This document shows, in pieces, positions 1 to 7,342 of a stretch of 17,443 nucleotides of DNA. Position numbers and translations under genes: made by a program. The notes under the pieces are model-generated. The model saw nothing but the letters and a program-made list of their open reading frames with translations, searched no databases and was not told the DNA's origin. How positions within the stretch are numbered: position 1 is the stretch's first letter; the number at the start of each line of letters is the position of its first letter. The stretch is from Flavobacteriales bacterium UBA4422. GTDB lineage: Bacteria; Bacteroidota; Bacteroidia; Flavobacteriales_G; Salibacteraceae. Location: assembly GCA_002389645.1 (NCBI GenBank), contig DGQE01000033.1, positions 1 to 17,443 on the forward strand, read 5' to 3'.

Positions 1-218
1 AAATTAAAATTAATTTTCTGAACCTCGAATCTCCCGTCAATTTTCTTGACATACCTTTTTCTTTAAGAAGCAGTGCAGCCTTAGCAGGCAGCTTTGGTTT
101 GTCAATTCACGATGAACTCATTTCTTTCTCTTTAGGTTTCGAAGAGAAAATTGATGAACTCATGCTATTCATTAAGGCAGTTACCCAAGAAGAAATTGTA
201 TGGATTAGTCGCTACTAA
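1..218 (+). CDS. C-terminal end of a LamG/ConA-lectin-like protein (partial)
   Basis: An open frame enters from the left edge (codons start at base 3) and stops at TAA 216-218, giving about 71 visible residues. The last part reads FEEKIDELMLFIKAVTQEEI. This resembles the final strands of LamG/concanavalin A-like domains, which typically end in a 'GKIDEVRIYNRALSxxEI' pattern. LamG domains are beta-sandwich modules in secreted or surface proteins that often bind sugars or proteins. No T9SS sorting domain follows; the protein ends a few residues after the LamG-like motif, which is unusual for a secreted Bacteroidota protein and may mean the 3' end has been lost. The frame is the same as that of the next ORF, but stops at 216, 237 and 243 lie between them. 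The family call rests on one short motif only. Confidence 0.4.
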   Translation, partial: IKINFLNLESPVNFLDIPFSLRSSAALAGSFGLSIHDELISFSLGFEEKIDELMLFIKAVTQEEIVWISRY

Positions 219-248
219 AAAGAAATTAGATCAACTTAAGGGTGAGTC

Positions 249-1076
249 GTGAGTGCTCTAGTGTTTAGTAGAAATGAAAACGGATTGTGGTTTGAACGAG
301 AAAAATTAGTTGCGTCTGACCGTCACCACTCTGATAATTTTGGCACTTGGGTGAGTATCTCTGCCTCAGATATATTTGTTGGATCAGGAAATGGTTTTAA
401 CGAGCTCGGCCAGGATAGTTTATTTAAGGCAGGAGCGGTATATAATTTTTCATCTTGTATTGGTAAGGCTGAAATCTCTGAATTGGAATGCGATAGCTTT
501 TATTGGCCATTAAATCTCCAAACTTATTATTCGTCGGGTGTTTATTATGATACCAATACCAATTTTGGGTGTGATTCTATTGTGATATTAGACCTAAGCA
601 TTGTTTCTCAAGATCCGAACATCGGTTTTTTTGGATTTAGTGGTTTAGCGGCAATCGATAGTACTGGTTCATTCCAGTGGTGGAATTGTGATTCGAACCA
701 GCTTGTTTCAGAGGCAACAAGTCAAACATTTCTGCCAACTATCAACGGATCGTATTCGGTAATATCAAATAGAGAGGGTTGTATAGATACCTCTGAATGT
801 CTCCATATTGGTAATGTTGGTATCGACTTGATCGAAGGGTCTTCATTTGATTTTTATCCAAATCCAAGTGAATCCTTAATCATTGTAGAATTCTCTGAAA
901 CGATAGATAATGCCACGCTTGAATTGTTTGATGCAACGGGAAATCTGGTTTTTAATAGAAGAATTATCAATGAGCATAGGTTAGAACTGACACTTCCTAT
1001 GGTTGCAGGAGTTTACCTTCTTCACCTAAGAAATGAGACTGGTCATTCTTCCTATAAAAAGGGCTTGAAATATTAA
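249..1076 (+). CDS. FG-GAP-like / repeat protein with T9SS sorting domain, probably 5'-truncated
   Basis: This is a surface or secreted protein fragment of 275 residues. Residues 1-68 look like the end of one FG-GAP (integrin-type beta-propeller) blade and the start of another: SALVFSRNENG, then ASDRHHSDNFGTWVSIS, then AGAVYNFS. Residues 75-118 match the common Bacteroidota repeat 'CDSYTWP..G.TY..SG.Y......GCDSI..L.L'. Residues 130-188 match the 'QW.DCD....GATSQ.F.PT.NG.Y.V......GC.DTS' repeat. Residues 200-275 are a type A T9SS sorting domain beginning FDFYPNPS and ending with GVYLLHL and a basic tail. The start is GTG at 249, just after a TGA at 243-245, and there is no signal peptide, although every T9SS cargo needs one. 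The ORF therefore looks like the 3' part of a larger gene whose 5' end is lost, out of frame or misassembled. The A/G-rich AAGGGTGAG before the GTG could act as a weak ribosome site. Confidence 0.6.
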   Translation: MSALVFSRNENGLWFEREKLVASDRHHSDNFGTWVSISASDIFVGSGNGFNELGQDSLFKAGAVYNFSSCIGKAEISELECDSFYWPLNLQTYYSSGVYYDTNTNFGCDSIVILDLSIVSQDPNIGFFGFSGLAAIDSTGSFQWWNCDSNQLVSEATSQTFLPTINGSYSVISNREGCIDTSECLHIGNVGIDLIEGSSFDFYPNPSESLIIVEFSETIDNATLELFDATGNLVFNRRIINEHRLELTLPMVAGVYLLHLRNETGHSSYKKGLKY

Positions 1077-1404
1077 TCATCAATCCTCTCAAGGTTCGAA
1101 AGATCAAATGTATTGTCTGAGCAAAAATTGCTCGGGCAACGTTTAGTATGTGAAAAGTTCGTGATTGCGAAGCGATCGGGATAAAGGCTTTGAACCTCCC
1201 CCCAAACGGTATCACGAAGCAATCCTAGATAAGAAGCCCTTGGCTTTTATCAATTTACCATTAGAGTATAAAACGAACTTCAAGAGCATTTAATTGCTTT
1301 GTTTTGCATTTCTTTTTCTTGATAAATGCGTAAAACTTTTCTTGAAAGTCTCATAGAAAAAGCTGAAAATCGAGGCAGTAAATTAAACGGACAAGTACAC
1401 TGAA
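1077..1404. other. Gene-poor spacer with degenerate repeat
   Basis: I see no convincing gene in these 328 bases; the reverse ORF over 997-1215 is low-complexity and matches nothing I recognise. Structures present are a 6-bp hairpin GAGCAA-AAA-TTGCTC at 1119-1133, a second hairpin at 1232-1248 (listed separately), and an inverted pair GATTGC (1163-1168) / GCAATC (1219-1224), each next to a GAAGC motif (1169-1173 and 1216-1220). That arrangement resembles a worn intergenic repeat. No TAnnTTTG box was found before the AI-2E transporter gene. Confidence 0.4.
1232..1248 (+). terminator. Weak hairpin, possible terminator of the T9SS fragment gene
   Basis: AAGAAGCC-CTT-GGCTTTT folds into a 7-bp stem (one G-T pair) with a 3-base loop, and runs into TTTTAT. 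It lies about 155 bases after the stop codon at 1076. The stem is short and the GC core is only three pairs, so this is tentative. Confidence 0.25.
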
Positions 1405-2433
1405 ATGAACGAACGCAGCACAACGAATTTTCTTCTTTTAATCATTGTAATTCCATTGGTATTTTATCTGTTGAAGATTCTCTCTTTCATATTTATACCA
1501 TTGTTTTTTTCAATGTTTATTGCCCTTTTGTTCTTGCCTTTAATGCGCGGGCTCAACAAGAGAAAGCTTCCAATGCCGGTGAGTATCATTGCGATATTGA
1601 CCATCATTACGGCCATCTTCTATCTCGGTGGAAGATTGATCAAAATTTCTATTCAAGAAATTCTCTCAGCAGACAACGCATTCTTTGATACCGCTCAATT
1701 CAAGTTGACCGGCTTGGTTGAATCATTGGAGAGGTTTTTTGGCGTTGAGCGTTTGGCAGAAGAAGGTTTGTTGAGCCATTATTTTAAGAACATTGACATG
1801 TTTTCAAGCCTTGCCCCGACATTAGACTTTGTTGGTAATACGCTCACAATGACGTTGATGACTGCTTTTTTTGTGGTTTTGTTTTTAGCGGGATCCATCA
1901 ACTTTCAAGAAGTGATGCAAAACGTGTTGTTCAAGCAAAAGTTTTCTTCTGTTAAGACCTTTATGAAGATTGAAAAAGACATCATTAAGTTTATTTGGGT
2001 CAAATTTGTGATAAGCTTTTTCACCGGTGTAGGATTTACTTTGGCCTGTATTTTCTTTGAAGTGAGCTTTCCTGTTTTTTGGGGCCTATTTGCTTTCTTG
2101 ATCAACTTTGTTCAGATGGTAGGGTCAATCATTTCTGTGATTTTATTATCGCTTTTTGCGCTAGTCGAGCTCGACCCCACAGTCACGCTTATTGTTTTTA
2201 TTGCCGTAATCACCGGAGTTCAAGTTTTAATGGGGTCAATTTTAGAGCCGATTTTTCTCGGCAAGACCTTCTCAATAAACGTCATTACTGTGCTTGTTAT
2301 GCTAATGTTATGGGGCTTTATTTGGGGTGTTCCAGGATTGGTAATGGCTATACCGTTGACGGTGTTCATCAAAATTGTTTTAGAAAAGTTCAGCGGCACT
2401 CAAATGATTGCTCGATTAATGTCGGGCAGTTAA
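1405..2433 (+). CDS. AI-2E family transporter (PerM-like permease)
   Basis: This is an integral inner-membrane protein of 342 residues, the usual length for the AI-2E/PerM family (E. coli TqsA, YdiK, PerM). Family members include autoinducer-2 exporters and a sodium/proton antiporter, so the substrate cannot be read from sequence. Two N-terminal helices (about 8-48) and a third (about 58-80) precede a soluble stretch (about 85-140) with the characteristic amphipathic region. A C-terminal helical bundle carries the family signatures INFVQMVGSIIS (about 232-243), GSILEPIFLGKTFSIN (about 273-288) and LWGFIWGVPGLVMAIPL (about 299-315). The ATG is preceded by A-rich sequence and no Shine-Dalgarno site. 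The gene stands alone and converges on tex with 70 bases between them; no clear terminator is visible in that gap. Confidence 0.88.
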   Translation: MNERSTTNFLLLIIVIPLVFYLLKILSFIFIPLFFSMFIALLFLPLMRGLNKRKLPMPVSIIAILTIITAIFYLGGRLIKISIQEILSADNAFFDTAQFKLTGLVESLERFFGVERLAEEGLLSHYFKNIDMFSSLAPTLDFVGNTLTMTLMTAFFVVLFLAGSINFQEVMQNVLFKQKFSSVKTFMKIEKDIIKFIWVKFVISFFTGVGFTLACIFFEVSFPVFWGLFAFLINFVQMVGSIISVILLSLFALVELDPTVTLIVFIAVITGVQVLMGSILEPIFLGKTFSINVITVLVMLMLWGFIWGVPGLVMAIPLTVFIKIVLEKFSGTQMIARLMSGS

Positions 2434-2503
2434 AAGTGGTTTCTGGTAAAATGATCATCCGCAATGAACACAAACAGAGTTGCCAAGGCTTTGAAGGTGA
2501 GGT

Positions 2504-4624
2504 TTACCCTAGCTTCATCGTGAAAGCGATACGTTTTCTTGCCAGGTCTACCTCCAGCACCTTAACACGAACCTCTTGGTTAAGTTTTACTACTTCAAGC
2601 GGATCACTCACAAAGCGGTCTGCTAATTGAGAAACGTGCACCAATCCATCTTGCTTAACTCCTACATCTACGAAGGCCCCGAAGTTTGTGATGTTGGTAA
2701 CAAGGCCAGGTAAAATCATGCCTACTTGAAGGTCTTCCACCTTTCGAACATCCTTTGAGAACTCAAATGGCTTGGCTTTCCCTCGAGGATCGCGACCCGG
2801 TTTTTTGAGTTCACTTATTATGTCTTTCAGCGTAGGCAATCCAGCAGCATCATTCACGTATCGATCGATTTGTATGGAATCAATCAGCTCATTGTTGCGA
2901 ACAATGTCTTTGATTTCACACTTCAGATCTTTTGCTATTTGAGTTACAACGGCATAGCTTTCTGGGTGAACAGCGCTGTTATCTAGTGGGTTTTTAGCAT
3001 CAGCGATTCTTAAAAACCCTGCACACTGTTCGTATGCTTTTGCGCCTAGTCCAGAGACTTTAAGCAACTGCATTCTAGATTCAAACGGGCCATTTTCATT
3101 TCGATATGCAACAATGGCAGATCCCAATTTGGGTCCGATTCCACTGACGTATTGCAGTAAATGTTCACTGGCAGTATTCAGACCAACGCCCACGTGATTC
3201 ACCACACTTTCTACGGTAGTATCCAGCTTTTCTTTCAGTAGTTTTTGGTCTACATCGTGTTGGTATTGACCAACACCAATGGCCTTTGCGTCAATTTTTA
3301 CCAATTCACTTAATGGATCCATTAACCTACGTCCAATAGAAACAGAACCGCGCACTGTAACATCGTAATTCGGAAATTCGGCACGGGCAATAGACGAGGC
3401 TGAGTAGATGGATGCTCCATTTTCATTGACTACATAGGCTTCTGTTCCGGCCGGTAGATGCACACTTTGAATGAAACGCTCTGTTTCGCGTCCGGCAGTT
3501 CCGTTGCCAATGGCAATTGCTTGAATTTTATAGGTCTGAACTAAGGTGTTGATTTTGGCAGCTGCCCTTTTGCTTTCGTTTTGTGGAGGGTGAGGGTAGA
3601 TGGTTTCATTGTGTAAAAGCGCACCTTGCTCATCTAAGCAGACCACCTTGCATCCAGTTCTAAATCCAGGATCGATCGCCAACACACGTTTTGATCCAAG
3701 CGGTGGAGCCAATAATAACTGCCGTAGATTTTCAGCGAATACATTAATAGCCTCAAGGTCTGCCTCTTCTTTGGCCGAATTTCTAAACTCTGTTTCTATG
3801 GAAGGCTCAAGCAGTCGTTTGTAGGAATCAGCAATAGCCAATTGAATTTGGGCACTAGCTGAAGTGTGGTGGCGAACGAAATAGCGCTCAAGTCGCTCAA
3901 TTCCTTCTTTTCTATCGGGAGTTATGGAAACCCTGACTACGCCTTCATCTTCCGCCCTTCTCACAGCGAGCATCCTATGTCCTGGGCATCTCGACAAAGA
4001 TTCTTCAAAATCAAAGTAGTCTCGAAATTTGGAATCAGCATCGTCTTTCCCCTTGATCACTTTCGACTTGACTCTGGCTGAATGGTGAAAATGCTTACGT
4101 ACAATATCCCTTGCCGCTGGCCGCTCGCTGATCCATTCGGCCATGATGTCTCTCGCTCCAGAAAGAGCTATGTCAAGATCACCTACTTCGCCAGGAACAA
4201 ATCGCTGTGCGAATGATTCGGGGTTTGAAATGTCTTGTTTCATTAACGCTACAGCCAACGGCTCCAGTCCTAATTTTCTTGCGGCTTCAGCTTTGGTTTT
4301 TCTCTTTGGCTTAAATGGGAGATAGAGATCTTCTAGTTCGTTAAGGATCCGACAATCCATAATTCTCTTCTTGAGCTCATCGCTTAACGCACCTTGTTCT
4401 TCAATGGTGCTGATAATGAATAGTCTTCTTTTTTCAAGCTCTTGAAAACTGGTGTAGGCCTCCTTTATATTTTGAAGTTGCACTTCGTCTAAACCGCCTG
4501 TGCGTTCTTTTCTATAACGGGAAATAAAAGGGATAGTAGCGCCTTCATTTATCAATTGAAGCGCACTAAGAACGTTGTTTTCTTTTAATTGAAGTTCTTG
4601 GGAGATTGACGTTGAAGCTTGCAT
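2504..4624 (-). CDS. tex: Tex family RNA-binding transcription accessory protein
   Basis: A 706-residue homologue of Tex/Spt6-type proteins (commonly 720-780 residues), cytoplasmic nucleic-acid-binding factors linked to transcription. The N-terminal Tex helix-turn-helix region carries GATIPFISRYRKERTGGLDE at about 28-47. A YqgF/RNase H-like fold follows at about 315-440 (RVLAIDPGFRTGCKV, then AIAIGNGTAGRETE). Helix-hairpin-helix motifs occupy about 480-560 (LLQYVSGIGPKLGSAIV and LLKVSGLGAKAYEQ). A C-terminal S1 domain spans about 635-706 (LQVGMILPGLVTNITNFGAFVDVG, shown in two parts: LQVGMILPGLV and TNITNFGAFVDVG). The ATG at 4624 is supported by a promoter-like TATCTTCG box four bases upstream, implying an almost leaderless mRNA. 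The gene is monocistronic and diverges from the mscS locus. Confidence 0.95.
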   Translation of the reverse strand: MQASTSISQELQLKENNVLSALQLINEGATIPFISRYRKERTGGLDEVQLQNIKEAYTSFQELEKRRLFIISTIEEQGALSDELKKRIMDCRILNELEDLYLPFKPKRKTKAEAARKLGLEPLAVALMKQDISNPESFAQRFVPGEVGDLDIALSGARDIMAEWISERPAARDIVRKHFHHSARVKSKVIKGKDDADSKFRDYFDFEESLSRCPGHRMLAVRRAEDEGVVRVSITPDRKEGIERLERYFVRHHTSASAQIQLAIADSYKRLLEPSIETEFRNSAKEEADLEAINVFAENLRQLLLAPPLGSKRVLAIDPGFRTGCKVVCLDEQGALLHNETIYPHPPQNESKRAAAKINTLVQTYKIQAIAIGNGTAGRETERFIQSVHLPAGTEAYVVNENGASIYSASSIARAEFPNYDVTVRGSVSIGRRLMDPLSELVKIDAKAIGVGQYQHDVDQKLLKEKLDTTVESVVNHVGVGLNTASEHLLQYVSGIGPKLGSAIVAYRNENGPFESRMQLLKVSGLGAKAYEQCAGFLRIADAKNPLDNSAVHPESYAVVTQIAKDLKCEIKDIVRNNELIDSIQIDRYVNDAAGLPTLKDIISELKKPGRDPRGKAKPFEFSKDVRKVEDLQVGMILPGLVTNITNFGAFVDVGVKQDGLVHVSQLADRFVSDPLEVVKLNQEVRVKVLEVDLARKRIAFTMKLG

Positions 4625-4628
4625 TTCG

Positions 4629-4636
4629 CGAAGATA
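4629..4636 (-). promoter_or_regulatory. Putative -7 box of tex
   Basis: TATCTTCG on the minus strand matches the Bacteroidota -7 consensus TAnnTTTG at all but one position. Only four bases separate it from the tex ATG, so transcription would begin at or within a few bases of the start codon. No convincing -33 element is seen. Confidence 0.4.
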
Positions 4637-4715
4637 AATTTGACATCACAAGGATTCACTAAACTCCATAATATGTTTTGAGGCGGACTTATAAAGTCCC
4701 AACGAAAAAAGGCAA

Positions 4716-4748
4716 TTTGCATCACCAATCTTGAATGAAGTATATTTG
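4716..4748 (+). promoter_or_regulatory. Promoter of the mscS locus (TTTG / TATATTTG)
   Basis: TTTG at 4716-4719 and TATATTTG at 4741-4748 are 21 bases apart. Both match the Bacteroidota primary sigma factor elements (-33 TTTG, -7 TAnnTTTG) with normal spacing. The expected start is about 4754, giving a 5' leader of about 55 bases before the ATG at 4810. This is the best two-element promoter in the window. Confidence 0.6.
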
Positions 4749-4809
4749 AGGGAGACGATTTGGTTAGCAAATCGAATAGAATAAACGGCTCTAAATCCGA
4801 TCTGGAGAA

Positions 4810-5028
4810 ATGAATGAGATAAGGAATTACATAGATCAGCTTCTTTCAAACCCGTTGGTAGATAGATTGCTTTATATCGCAATTGGGATTGCCATAGTGA
4901 CCTTCATTTCTTATTACCTAAAACGACTTCTTAATCGATCCATAAAGGACAATGCGAGTAAATACCGAGCGAGAAAAGCGTTGAATTTGCTGTCGTATTT
5001 ATTGATGATCATTATTGTTCTACAGTGA
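4810..5028 (+). CDS. MscS-family channel, N-terminal piece (frameshifted)
   Basis: The 72 codons encode two hydrophobic segments: about residues 18-38 (VDRLLYIAIGIAIVTFISYY) and 57-71 (ALNLLSYLLMIIIVL), joined by a basic loop. The frame ends at TGA 5026-5028. This is the N-terminal part of a small-conductance mechanosensitive channel; the pore helix and the whole cytoplasmic vestibule lie in the next frame, starting just before this stop. Promoter elements lie upstream at 4716-4748, so the locus is probably still transcribed. The two ORFs overlap at 5015-5028 and one base must be skipped (or two added) to join them. On its own this piece would not form a channel. Confidence 0.65.
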   Translation: MNEIRNYIDQLLSNPLVDRLLYIAIGIAIVTFISYYLKRLLNRSIKDNASKYRARKALNLLSYLLMIIIVLQ

Positions 5029-5695
5029 TAAATTGGGAAGCATTGGTGTTGCGTTTGGTGTTGCTGGAGCTGGTGTTGCTTTCGCTCTCCAGGAAGTCAT
5101 CGTTAGCATTGCGGGTTGGATACACATCATGATTTCTGGAAAGATCAATGTGGGCGAGCGCGTTAAAATTGGTGATGTAAAAGGCGACATTATTGATATA
5201 GGTGTGTTTAGTTCAACGATCATGGAAATGGGTGCTTGGGTGGATGGAGACCTCTACAATGGGCGCATAGTGAGCATTTCAAACAGCTTTGTTTTCAAAG
5301 AAAACATTCATCACTATTCTGCTGAATATCCCTTTTTATGGGATGAGGTGCGTATACCAGTGAGGCACGAATCAGATATTGATTTGGCTCGACAGATTTT
5401 TTTGAGTGTTTTGGATGAAATCTGCGGAGAATATGCTGAGCAGTCCAAAGTTCACTGGTCAAAAATGACCATGAAGTTTCGGGTGGAAGAAGCAAAAGTG
5501 GAGCCGATGGTTTCCATGATGTTTGATGAAAACTGGATCTCTTTTACGTTGAGGTATGTCGTTGACTTTAAAAATAGGAGAACAATCAAAAATTCAATAT
5601 TCACTCGAATTCACGAAGAAATTGAAAGGTCTTCTGGGAAGATCCTAGTGGCCACCTCAGCCATGGAGGTTTCAATGAAGCGGGAAGGTCAATAG
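5015..5695 (+). CDS. MscS-family mechanosensitive channel, pore and C-terminal domain (frameshifted)
   Basis: This is the main body of the channel, 226 codons counted from an unlikely TTG start inside the previous ORF. The sequence begins in the middle of the protein: SDKLG, then VAFGVAGAGVAFALQEVI, the glycine/alanine-rich TM3 pore helix of MscS (about residues 11-28). The beta domain follows (GERVKIGDVKGDIIDIGVFSS), and the DGDLYNGRIVSISNSFVF stretch then leads into the C-terminal alpha/beta vestibule. MscS proteins release solutes under hypo-osmotic membrane tension. The family normally has these parts and the upstream helices in one polypeptide of roughly 290-300 residues, which is what the two ORFs would give if joined. 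No slippery site is obvious around 5010-5028, so a true frameshift mutation or a sequence error is more likely than programmed frameshifting. Confidence 0.75.
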   Translation: MFYSDKLGSIGVAFGVAGAGVAFALQEVIVSIAGWIHIMISGKINVGERVKIGDVKGDIIDIGVFSSTIMEMGAWVDGDLYNGRIVSISNSFVFKENIHHYSAEYPFLWDEVRIPVRHESDIDLARQIFLSVLDEICGEYAEQSKVHWSKMTMKFRVEEAKVEPMVSMMFDENWISFTLRYVVDFKNRRTIKNSIFTRIHEEIERSSGKILVATSAMEVSMKREGQ

Positions 5696-5859
5696 AAAGG
5701 AGTTTTCAGTAGTCTTCGATGATGGAGGCTCAATCGAGCGATTTAGTAGAATCGTAAAAGTAGGGTACATGAGCACATTGCCTTGTGTTACTTTAGTTAC
5801 ATTCAGCCCCCGAGGTAGGTCGTAACATTGCACATTCAAAATCAAAAAAATTAAAATGT

Positions 5860-6171
5860 ATGGGATTTTTCGGATCAATGTTTGGCAACGATAGCAGCGC
5901 TGCTGTGAAGGAGATGATAGACAATGGAGCAGTAATTATAGATGTTAGAACGCCTGCTGAATTTCAAGGTGGACATGTGACTGGCTCTAAGAATATACCT
6001 CTTCAAAACATTCAGAACAAGGTGGCTGATATTAAAAAGTTTGGTAAGCCAGTTGTTTTATGCTGTGCAAGTGGTGCTAGAAGCGGTCAGGCAACTGGCT
6101 TTTTGAATCAACAAGGCATACAATGTGAGAATGGCGGTGGCTGGATGCAAGTTAATAACCTCGTGCGATAA
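5860..6171 (+). CDS. Single-domain rhodanese-like sulfurtransferase
   Basis: A 103-residue rhodanese-fold protein, the typical size of stand-alone single-domain rhodaneses that carry sulfane sulfur as a cysteine persulfide. The motifs are VIIDVRTPAEFQGGHVTGSKNIPL at about 25-48 (read as VIIDVRTPAEF and GGHVTGSKNIPL) and the active-site loop C69-A-S-G-A-R74-S, preceded by a second cysteine, C68. There is no signal peptide, so it is probably cytoplasmic. The start was chosen at ATG 5860 because the earlier ATG at 5856 is in another frame; A-rich sequence precedes it. The gene stands alone between mscS and a strong terminator, so the partner and acceptor are unknown. The 164 bases upstream contain only a weak TAACATTG box (5823-5830). 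Confidence 0.88.
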   Translation: MGFFGSMFGNDSSAAVKEMIDNGAVIIDVRTPAEFQGGHVTGSKNIPLQNIQNKVADIKKFGKPVVLCCASGARSGQATGFLNQQGIQCENGGGWMQVNNLVR

Positions 6172-6189
6172 GCAGTTCTTCTAACGTTT

Positions 6190-6228
6190 AAAAAGCCGTG
6201 TGTCCATAAGGTGGATGCACTGCTTTTT
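6190..6228 (+). terminator. Strong intrinsic terminator after the rhodanese gene
   Basis: A 17-position stem, 6190-6206 pairing with 6212-6228, closes a 5-base loop (TAAGG). It has 14 Watson-Crick pairs, two G-T pairs and one C-T mismatch, and ends in TTTTTATTT. It sits 19 bases after the rhodanese stop. On the opposite strand, where the peroxidase operon ends at 6242, the two G-T pairs become mismatches, so it should work less well in that direction but may still serve both convergent units. Confidence 0.8.
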
Positions 6229-6241
6229 ATTTGCTTTATTT

Positions 6242-7342
6242 TTACTGAAATGGGTCCGAAAAACGCTCGTCCGTAATCATTGTTTCATCAGTGAGGGTTT
6301 TCATAAAGTTGATCAAGTCAATTTTGTCTTGATCAGTAAGCTGTAATCCAGTTTGAGCGCTATATGCCAATGCAGGATCTACTGTTTCAGAAATCACTAT
6401 GCCGTGATCATAATGATCGACAACTACTTCTAATGTTGTGAAACGCCCATCGTGCATGTAAGGGGATGTGAGGGCAATATTGCGTAACGAAGGGACCTTG
6501 AATTTTGCACGATCTCTAGGATCACCGGTAGCTGCTTCTCGTCCTATATCGTCTTGAGCGGCATCTGCATCTAAACCATTATTCATGTAGCGGTTATTGT
6601 CAAAGTTGCTTCCACCGTGGCAATGCGCGCAATCTGCACCGGATAATTCAGGAAAGCCAGGGTTATACTCTGTACTGAATAAGATTCTACCTCGCTCTTC
6701 ACTTTCGGTTAAGGTGGCCTGTCCGTCAAGGTATTTGTCATATTTCGATTGATTTGAGATGATCGAATTCATGAATTGTTCCATGGCCAATGACATCCTT
6801 ACAGAGGTGATTTCAGCATCACCAAATGCACGAATAAATTGAGCAGGATAAGTGGTTGTTTCGCTCAACTTAGTCACAACATTTTCCAAGGTTTCTTTCA
6901 TTTCTAATTCATCTTGAATAGGCATTAACGATTGATCGCGAAGCAAGTGCGCTCTGCCATCCCAGAAAAATTCGTTGGTATGCCAGAGCATATTAAAGAT
7001 GGGCATCGCTTGCCTTTTACCCAATGAACCATCTACACCAGCAGAAAATTGATCGGGGTCTGAAAATCCATCTTGTTGAATATGGCAGCTTCCGCAAGAA
7101 ATAGAATTGTCTTTTGAAAGCAGCTTTTCATAAAACAACATTCTACCCAGCTTCACACCTTCTAAAGTCAAAGGATTATCTCCCATGTCAGGTTCAGCAA
7201 AGCGCCCATAGTCCAGTTCATATGGCGAGTCATCATATTCTGGGGTAATCACACCAGGAAGTCCTGCAGGGTCTTTGGTGCACAAACTAAAAACTAGAGG
7301 AGTTAATAAAGCAACTAGAGTAATTGACTGTTTAAGCTTCAT
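6242..7342 (-). CDS. Di-haem cytochrome c peroxidase / MauG-MbnH family protein (paralogue A)
   Basis: A 366-residue exported di-haem enzyme and the last gene of the operon. The N-terminus is a signal sequence (about 1-20) ending FSLC; this could be a lipoprotein site, but Leu before the Cys is not canonical. Haem c sites are C83-G-S-C-H87 and C238-A-H-C-H242. FFWDGR (125-130) contains the tryptophan that lies between the haems in this superfamily, PIQDELEM (141-148) is the following conserved loop, and YMHDGRF (295-301) supplies a likely distal Met ligand (M296) for the second haem. Family members reduce hydrogen peroxide or, as MauG and MbnH, oxidise residues in a partner protein. Its ATG overlaps the stop of the upstream paralogue in an ATGA arrangement. 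The MbnP-like gene two positions upstream favours an MbnH-like role, but plain peroxidase activity remains possible. Confidence 0.9.
   Translation of the reverse strand: MKLKQSITLVALLTPLVFSLCTKDPAGLPGVITPEYDDSPYELDYGRFAEPDMGDNPLTLEGVKLGRMLFYEKLLSKDNSISCGSCHIQQDGFSDPDQFSAGVDGSLGKRQAMPIFNMLWHTNEFFWDGRAHLLRDQSLMPIQDELEMKETLENVVTKLSETTTYPAQFIRAFGDAEITSVRMSLAMEQFMNSIISNQSKYDKYLDGQATLTESEERGRILFSTEYNPGFPELSGADCAHCHGGSNFDNNRYMNNGLDADAAQDDIGREAATGDPRDRAKFKVPSLRNIALTSPYMHDGRFTTLEVVVDHYDHGIVISETVDPALAYSAQTGLQLTDQDKIDLINFMKTLTDETMITDERFSDPFQ

Noticed and set aside
997..1215. 72-codon reverse ORF at the end of the first T9SS gene
   Set aside because: It is mostly the shadow of the T9SS sorting domain and has no recognisable features.
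2079..2630. A 183-codon plus-strand ORF across the ends of the AI-2E gene and tex
   Set aside because: It overlaps the well-supported AI-2E gene in another frame and then tex on the other strand; the sequence is rich in Cys, Ser and Arg and matches no family I know.
5010..5030. Programmed ribosomal frameshift in mscS
   Set aside because: No slippery heptamer, prfB-like CTT-TGA site or following stem was seen; the codons GTT, CTA and CAG do not allow cognate +1 re-pairing.
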